A DNA stretch of 64,000 nt, taken from contig CAYZWI010000018.1 of the NCBI GenBank assembly GCA_964482205.1, positions 1 to 64,000 on the forward strand. Reading direction: 5' to 3'. This document shows positions 62,501 through 64,000 of this stretch, piece by piece. The translations under genes were made by a program, and so were the position numbers. Under the pieces are notes generated by a model. The model searched no databases, was not told the DNA's origin, and worked only from the letters and a program-made list of their open reading frames with translations. The stretch is from JAZDGX01 sp964482205 (GTDB lineage: Bacteria > Eisenbacteria > RBG-16-71-46 > CAIMUX01 > WJJG01). Every line of letters begins with the position of its first letter. Position 1 is the first letter of the stretch.

Positions 62501-62933
62501 CATCATCCGCGGCTGCGTTGAGGGCGGGCTCGACACCGGTCACTACACGCTGGTCGTCACGGCGACCGATCTGACGGGGAACGAGGCTGTGCTGAGCATC
62601 CCCATCGTGGTCGAAAGCCGGACGCTCAGCTTGTCGGACGCGTACATTTATCCGAACCCGGTCAATCCGGACGACTTCGAGGCGATCATCCACTTCAACC
62701 TGAGCCGTCATGCCGACATCACCGCGAGGGTCTACGACTTCGCCGGTGAGGAGGTGGCCACGCTTGCGGACCACGAGCCGTATGGCGCGGGCACGCACAG
62801 CGACCTGCGCTGGGCGGGCCAGGCCGACGACGGCACCGACCTTGCAAACGGCGCCTACATGATCCGGGTCGAGGCCTTCGATGGGTCGGCCCGCAAGTCG
62901 ACGACGATCAAGGCGGTCATCTGGAGAGAGTAG
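47598..62933 (+). CDS. Giant secreted multi-Ig-like surface protein (about 5,111 residues)
   Basis: The ATG at 47598 has GAAGGAGGG 7 bases upstream and opens a clear signal peptide (MNWTGKLSVFCVTVFALAL..., cleaved near ANA). Residues about 58-480 contain three SbsA/Ig-like modules that begin IxAAxxxxxT..DDxxxxxF. About 20 further Ig-like modules follow, usually 150-200 residues each. Each has a VLFQFR...W strand and a later FRAxATDxxGN strand, then a PPxV start of the next. Acidic DxDxDG loops (NGVDDDEDGAIDEAGE, DDDNDGVVDEAGE, FDNDGDGDYDEADP) suggest calcium binding. The last 100 residues are a FlgD-like/Por C-terminal module (YIYPNPVNPDD...VYDFAGEEVATL). No enzyme motif was seen. It is likely a stalk, adhesin or surface-layer component; the role is inference. 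Base signature is unlike neighbouring genes. Confidence 0.9.
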   Translation: MNWTGKLSVFCVTVFALALTGLFVNANAEVLTSRAGDGEESAFFYPSYPLEGGPRIIAATLWDASETEGDGSDVDSLIVVFNETLETGIDYEPVSLELEDFVFTGFTVSGSPRLDIGTGGRMVVFAGVSGCTPGVDSVGVLYQAIHGADGSLSKDIGNVVVGTGPVIVHVEFDQNFESYGLEDPYFDNSPFFTVTFDHDIAAVGALNTIFKTTPEFSSPQVLLTNAIVDGQTIEVRRNAVGDSLLWAHPGVAKMWLANTRVRWDVDDNNSLPNFAQKVVVDNQGPEIMAAYYNPHGTPADQSDDEVFLVFDQPVNPESVLQEEAENQYWIGWDYTMSFTDAATQTRAPSGAAYANVLVISSPITNDGALPVNPDNEFILNRVQGEPGYPLSDYQDLLPLVGRKARCSIGTGIIRAAYIDRGTATAADDQLHLWFSEELDLADVTAFDFELVPYVEDWQGEITFQAENVNQLGHVIITGWDAVTAFGGARMPDGFFVKIAGDDAFNGLESTDGADGASLLPIFDDSRPTLIRLEEVPSLTYKRFNTATEADTAFLAWLETSLEDDSDEYFLFFTNQDGTQLDDLFIRNYRQNAISVGNLTPVTIDGGVQRIALDIEHWPGNETTDGHQIEWGDQLRFMLVPATYWGVMADGDNDAVLIFDRPIIAGPVCPPQDFDENDDDMIHVVAVYDEETGTWIYSIYGDANSAPCGDMIHIFASCDDPAEAIEIGSGPIHPNGSFGDPDGDPYAEIVLDMSGVDPEDLPLQWVCIRAEEDGAYSDPLQIRIDVVLPTLVNGTVNDLFNPFRIYKADDYVNIILKANDGYGDPEEPGVGFSDLLEVWANLTHVDDRDEAITGLGTFPTDSIPMLSMGADELDNDGDWEANNVAIDLDDDGEMDFPEPYVDENGDGNFNPGETFFDRDGDDLCDCWNWDDEDRTYDLNLDSQDADEHSWYEIRLLAPADEPDFYNDVLKGFQVLDPVTDPTGMESFGEMFDLPVPFGLRDTHLDATGLIDEEETPFTLEMDEVAPTVSKVTKFMTAPAFDVAADPNESVIIPTDPVYHMGRYLDFWVETPSDDDVLFTAVQIREQGRQDWEPLTLDPAGVNGDADAPGIADFDDDHDVSWFNLQTNGVDDDEDGAIDEAGEGIDFTDPQVVDANQTETEDADNPAGDGVYRQNDRRDNDNDAFFVFEPYWDVDSGTIYHRFLWYNIDETNENDIDDDNDGVVDEAGEVETYAALSDDNEDGIQDGESVPIDADPARVVLVSDEAYDSYFGVAAPLVLGDAPAGMPADVVNDLRGLTEVRNGVYGLLDANSNVRINPPAYPWGDATTAKLFQWGPLHDSNIDWWQIAQLYFGEIPDGTQEYDLRAVAHDQPGNFNADYSVPITFTVDVTPPDVDLAQCAQDAALLCEAAHLELSTVNDEDAASVLFQARWSLDGGVTWVGDDGSNGGWGVNWTATDESRPFVVNFDWLFDLSNDPPDDFVMLEFRAIGEDEFGNVQDPEETCVYAATVRDCAAPTTWFTLIHETANPNNLNPVCDPPADGSTPNPYYYRDVIGPLQVPRGPAIDIWALFSPDEGPATCTHDVLRVVFEISLAGSGIWTPFATVTGQVNPDGQTVDLTLPVAVTLETESLETGTYDIRVYSCDLEGNNCTPADMAPTAQYDIAKITIVEEGLRAYIQPVICDEEEQDHSNWIDLYAINWIHDTYINKVLFQYYEDSDGDGVDNDGNRWYDIATDDALMMGDPRGDIVLHRSWERLDEVENRIAFVADGDTVETFIDYDDDGYSERDPIIRHEIQFDGDMTFNPDNDVVVLGDEDEILSHGLMDLTLFEEDEFHSGEGWFDQGEWIFKENLSQVDPDGIGGNLEKWHVGWDVSGIDEGQYLVRAVATDDLYTVDDTTSSPSAIPVEAVSIDALAPIATVTTVTTPDGDSHAAVNDLYFDGATGWLKLCAESSDTDISDVVFQFRIPGHAVFGDWMDLDVNDDEDFYADIDGVPGLSAEDEIFLDSGTVPFVWDAGDILLYPGANGEMNADDMATPPRLWPNGAFYTAAGDTTFEEDGAGDPDDDNDGMSNEDVFNPEDWDGPYCVYFPIPNLGLISDTNVEFRAIATDQSCNQNSDEDAAPIVRLMIGETDTPETDVVWVKLSDGSEIDFLPTISDGSDVTQLGPEEIAEPITLLVTAEDETAITLVDLRFRPLGACEDPELMEWDNPWMSMADFVTNQTEEDDPGTDSEYDFLFTVDLEALVAAHGYGVYEFYAEAHDNEGNVSPVQVNPYRFKFMTNEAMLTGVAAPVAPGEEFWFEADLQTPEDQARVEFLYAERVLDVVIDAGRITAHPSRATYQTLPLALGMIDPGASAVVTIGGVAGDYYPSWEELVAEGGAGDWTYNYGTNAIEFGVRPAADAVILASYNVTQYDCLYPAGSPGSCPSMDDDAPYTNAWDQMHGGVPYPTVEGTMAYDVIARLIVNTDNECLLMEPLATENFLLMLEDNMAPNAHLWAGGLWNEEPGLYYPGNPSFDSEEAEEGSIEWKMSGVEHEFFVTSDSTDVATVDLAFDGPYRDAITVPMTEIEDGTEYVNMTFTLYESDFPEVRYGFENVALRLAEPFDKAPQPAWTEYPMAELLPGIWQVSGVPIPTGAESPYSFAIDQDGNDWDSFIADPRNQTEMEADIPKLDEPISLVSVPPAPFWYASGPDLGDVTAVWEIGVTITDEDGNVGVNRMKWDGKWADLVYDPVPPTVTEVEASSVRFGAGVPVTVTALVTDPVPADFNVITVASVRIQYSPNFLVSGDVGEPLWLEFGWDLDRTDGWSVTGTIPDPLTDGFDNDGDGDYDEADPNEAMSVMAFRVLALDDGHNYSDPLAEAAILQFTLDEVCPTAVLDSPAEGSVWPYGSTIELAATAEGDDIHHVLFQFNRGQGWEDVDITPEDNTDANFDAIPPYAVSFNTSDYLLEEDSYVRFRAVPMDLAGNECEELAEEVLVVVNDITGPAAFVLEGRTTGGDDYIPVTDPALALHGPNASLRGVAVDPSTWENIATVTVQYQAPGSSEWVTIGVDNDLANLPGMNIYSAQWEVDWDTHPLPEGVYLVHAVAADVDGNVDPEPVAVAIRIDNTPPTVLYDPMGSAFTGFAPFVMYENDGAPGQSPVITPDPETHDLTMMIATPDADIESIILQWRRDDEDDLGEWNDEPEYSTFDYEPNLTFDFGGTTYYVWRFHIDNAVEWAELAGMSSGVYEIRALATDRAGNANILHDAYNPWEVWTVDVDDPFATDFHHDLTDDSVAAGEDVLFNFVLSDSTTDVVTARLEYREVESGDPWTVIDPDPETDGIDVIGLAPAGIDTPNATWTGSGTWRTPAPLTHDTAFQVRVVFYDSAFNEGEEILTINVEDNIAPEFTSIWAIPAEVKFIDQPVDSDNNYVYDVDCEMSPEDEGSLHDGLFIDVNGNGNYDADTDRALDYGAFIEEAPDTSYVLLWDYPFHSAAQGAIGHPGYTWPRMIDEVVLEGLLEAHEQILVSHTVTIVGRTQEEDDGIERVEFYAIGGDGEPILIGTDECPPAYEMSRNNLWHVIWNTLELDNTGAAIYPDGIYTLVAQAYDLEGNVEVWDLNEGVDVTVDNTAPEATADASLDPGIQTTTTVERNDVLTFLAETDLLAGQQDDEVAFFVKRTTDLNMDAAWSLVPSDEGLDESDVNPDPTRPYSFDWDLDKMDVPFPLEDPVVGVQYHMAASAADILMNAEGVTEAFDAGRYITFTVVDTRAPVATIVYATRATGNTEPIRNPHLMEVVHARDFAELKARILAGDNDTERVEFMWALLGDVTPQLIDAQVSKDPDDPWTWIINDWDLRALAGQTIEVFAVATDDVGNVDFDTATGRPINGPVFRVFVDFEAPEPVVVTPYDNMKECRADSDFGNVYYDLIFTSTDTDIDIDSIVWEFKRSVDEDVEGNWMPCDSSGAVVFDANTGTFADKWYIGDEDHSGWKDVRLTFSDWAGNEFQQIVASHVILDVEDPWGEITNVVVNGVDNFPTHIIDITLGDVITLWATADDIEDEALGLGTGVSEILFQARYVEEGRRDQDPEFGPWRDLGFWHAPDETIYEQVVASIDWNTTGLEEGEYQARIKILDEECNDYRSEEIWLFIRDLEPPRARIAGFDPCMVPHGDGAPVYVDVYATAYSDHRIDEVQFQYGLMEDGDVHWIPFGLSDDDRDGHHDEICDIWHSRMDLRDFEVGQQMLMRAIATDSDDNQDPNPPTVAVEVVAMPDGSLDLVPLQELPQINGMSLSMVGGDCPDELVVTVKMAVADQRPLVLYVYPDVWGPDPIGYCSSAECVNMEAMIDNPQPDGFYYWRGVADLPDEDNCGRMTYFANALACEPGYEECAEIDLQSTYIWSREVTNALGTNGWHIVPGYVAVDGNETVDYLHAGGYIPSGNGIHGREDCLFIAQSTDEPGMNADQGRFMTMLDRTSYFVNLISDEEEFDDGYLMSVSIEYDDAALLAAVGGDSTRAAAMEQYITPRVFDTWDDDDSYWEGWEIGGVQVDTEHNRVTFQTKALECWDAFYALFVPRWDAPVSVLNFTPSSPFTGRWNYTDRSPVIVADLNTTGIEEIAITTVEVWIDGQLVAATLPREGGEGGPEGDPTWVRGNGTLMLERKNADGTMFQITYSHATEQAYWLRHGEHKLDIAFQTAWGVDEWVHLPEGAFGSTFFVDADAPFVAFNGGFTSNPRLHNVSGYINPAQMENMLTVALFDDDAGVLVRPTDVECDNCDECNCNLQGIKYDLWLVHDEDDQVEIDEIEERVLLHSGTADELIPYMLPTYTTPGEAGEGFYTPADTLYAGLPIMAGGLAQPIGDGDVLEVTLYTKKHIELADDWHGGCEAGLIIGDFDFDDLPDTLGTIYVDCHIDASSRMHIYDQGILDWAGNAGSKYVEQRFIVDMTPPHVVLISPAGGFTEPGQEFCFEAEIVDEGAGIASATAILRGPNGEEIPMSSFSIDGRIIRGCVEGGLDTGHYTLVVTATDLTGNEAVLSIPIVVESRTLSLSDAYIYPNPVNPDDFEAIIHFNLSRHADITARVYDFAGEEVATLADHEPYGAGTHSDLRWAGQADDGTDLANGAYMIRVEAFDGSARKSTTIKAVIWRE

Positions 62934-62943
62934 CCGGAAGGCG

Positions 62944-62969
62944 GGGGCCCGTCCGAATGGACGGGCCCC
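62944..62969 (+). terminator. GC-rich hairpin after the giant gene
   Basis: A perfect 11-bp stem, GGGGCCCGTCC (62944-62954) with GGACGGGCCCC (62959-62969), and loop GAAT, ten bases after the stop codon. No T run follows, so it may be a weak terminator or a 3'-end stabiliser that lowers expression of the next gene. Confidence 0.6.
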
Positions 62970-63044
62970 GCGCCAGTCTCGATGGAGGAGAGGCCGGTTC
63001 GCGGATTCGAATCGACCAGATGGGTTCAAGAAGGAGGTACGACG

Positions 63045-64000
63045 ATGTTGAGAAGGAGTAGGGGTGTCGTGTTCTGGGCTCTGCTCCTCGTCTCGGGACT
63101 CAGCCTGGTCCCGCTCGGGGTGGCATACGCCGACGATGGAACAGACGGCAGCACCCACGCGGTTCCGTTCATGCGCATGGGCGTGGGAACTCGCGCCCTG
63201 GGAATGGGCGGGGCCTATGTGGCTGCCGGCAATGACGCCACCGCCGGTTACTGGAACCCGGCCGCGCTCGGCTGGGCTTGCGGAACGCAGATCGCGGGAA
63301 TGTACGCTCTGGGCATGGCCGAGGACCGGCAGATGAGCAACTTGGCCATCTCTCATCGTTTCGGCTGGGGAGCTCTCGGCCTCGGGCTCGTGACCGCGGG
63401 GATGGACGACATCGCCCAGCGCGACACCGGGGGCGAGTTCCTGGGCGACTTCGACTACAGCGACCTGGGGGTCATGCTGCACGGCGCCTATGCGACGGAG
63501 TATGTGACCTTCGGCGCGACGGTGAAGTACCTGCACCAGGGGCTGGACGCGGATGTCCCGGGCGATGACTCGGCGGACGGAGTCGGCTTCGATCTCGGCC
63601 TCGGCGTGCAGCCGCTCGAGTGGATGCGTCTCGGCCTCGCGTTGCGGGACCTCGCCACCGAAGTCGGAAGCGACGAGGACGCGAACGACGTTCCGCTGAA
63701 TCTGCGCGGCGGCGTTTCGATCATGCCCCTCGCCGGATTCACCTTCGCCTTCGACCTCGACCATGTCGAGGACGAAGAGGACCTGAAGTTCCACACCGGC
63801 GCCGAATACGCTTTCCCGATGAGCGAGGACTTCGGCGGCGCATTGCGTCTCGGACTGAACGACGGTGAGCTGACTGCCGGCGTCGGCCTGCAGGTGAAGT
63901 TCATCGAGTTCAACTACGCGTTCATTGAAGAGCCGCAGGACTTCATGAACGAGAGCCACCGCGTGGGCGTGACGCTGCGCTTCGGACAAGAGTGCGAGCC
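63045..64000 (+). CDS. PorV/PorQ-like outer-membrane barrel protein (partial, runs off the window)
   Basis: At least 318 residues, open at the right edge. The ATG at 63045 has AAGGAGGT 6 bases upstream. A signal peptide is present (VVFWALLLVSGLSLVPLGVAYA). The mature start has the family signature FMRMGVGTRALGMGGAYVA followed by NDATAGYWNPAAL, as in PorV/PorQ (UPF0164) and FadL-like proteins. Alternating hydrophobic strands continue to VGVTLRFG, which looks like a final barrel strand. PorV is the outer-membrane shuttle of type IX secretion. Here the gene follows a giant protein with a Por-like C-terminal module, 111 bases apart, so a secretion partnership is plausible but not shown. Confidence 0.85.
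   Translation, partial: MLRRSRGVVFWALLLVSGLSLVPLGVAYADDGTDGSTHAVPFMRMGVGTRALGMGGAYVAAGNDATAGYWNPAALGWACGTQIAGMYALGMAEDRQMSNLAISHRFGWGALGLGLVTAGMDDIAQRDTGGEFLGDFDYSDLGVMLHGAYATEYVTFGATVKYLHQGLDADVPGDDSADGVGFDLGLGVQPLEWMRLGLALRDLATEVGSDEDANDVPLNLRGGVSIMPLAGFTFAFDLDHVEDEEDLKFHTGAEYAFPMSEDFGGALRLGLNDGELTAGVGLQVKFIEFNYAFIEEPQDFMNESHRVGVTLRFGQECE

Overview
The window is about 64 kb of GC-rich bacterial chromosome. It starts inside a 23S rRNA gene and ends inside an outer-membrane protein gene. Most of it is a core-gene backbone: rRNA, ruv, queA-tgt-yajC, fmt-rsmB, ffh-rpsP-khpA-rimM-trmD-rplS, tig-clpP-clpX-lon and purA. Three secreted proteins end in a FlgD-like/Por-type C-terminal module, and a PorV/PorQ-like barrel protein lies at the right edge. 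These features, with a split methylmalonyl-CoA mutase, suggest a high-GC member of the FCB assemblage (Eisenbacteria/Krumholzibacteriota-like). This placement is inference; the 23S fragment would settle it.

Layout. 1-1286: 3' part of 23S rRNA, 5S rRNA and a terminator. 1391-4580: an EF-G-2-like GTPase, yebC and a terminator. 4665-15418: ruvC-ruvA and ruvB, separated by about 8.4 kb. That insert holds a leftward two-gene unit (a 97-residue protein and a 1,330-residue secreted putative metalloprotease) and a divergent 1,155-residue STAND/TPR/HEAT/BTAD regulator. 15415-22174: queA, tgt, yajC, fmt, rsmB, a PASTA protein and rpe, several with 4-base stop/start overlaps. 22410-26717: the SRP/ribosome operon, closed by tandem terminators. 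26879-37965: yraN, then a propionyl/methylmalonyl-CoA and acyl-CoA module (meaB, B12 subunit, two acyl-CoA dehydrogenases; on the other strand pccB, mutase and epimerase; then enoyl-CoA hydratase), with a secreted C10 cysteine protease inside it. 38208-46436: tRNA-Leu, tig, clpP, clpX, lon, purA, tRNA-Lys. 46437-47597: a gene-free, AT-richer kilobase with a candidate promoter, hairpins and direct repeats. 47598-62933: one gene for a secreted protein of about 5,111 residues made of roughly 20 Ig-like modules. 63045-end: the PorV-like gene.

How the genes work together. The core genes serve recombination, tRNA modification, translation, membrane targeting and proteolysis. The metabolic block would take propionyl-CoA to succinyl-CoA and oxidise acyl-CoAs; no biotin carboxylase is present in the window. 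The metalloprotease, C10 protease and giant protein look like clients of one cell-surface export route to which the PorV-like protein could belong.

The most unusual signals are the giant gene and its base signature. The tetranucleotide ACGT is strongly avoided in the first 47 kb, where ATGT is used instead, but it is frequent from about 48.0 to 60.5 kb. It becomes rare again in the last 2.4 kb of the giant gene. A consistent promoter style (TTGnnn, 16-18 bases, often TGn, then TA-rich hexamer) recurs before many units.
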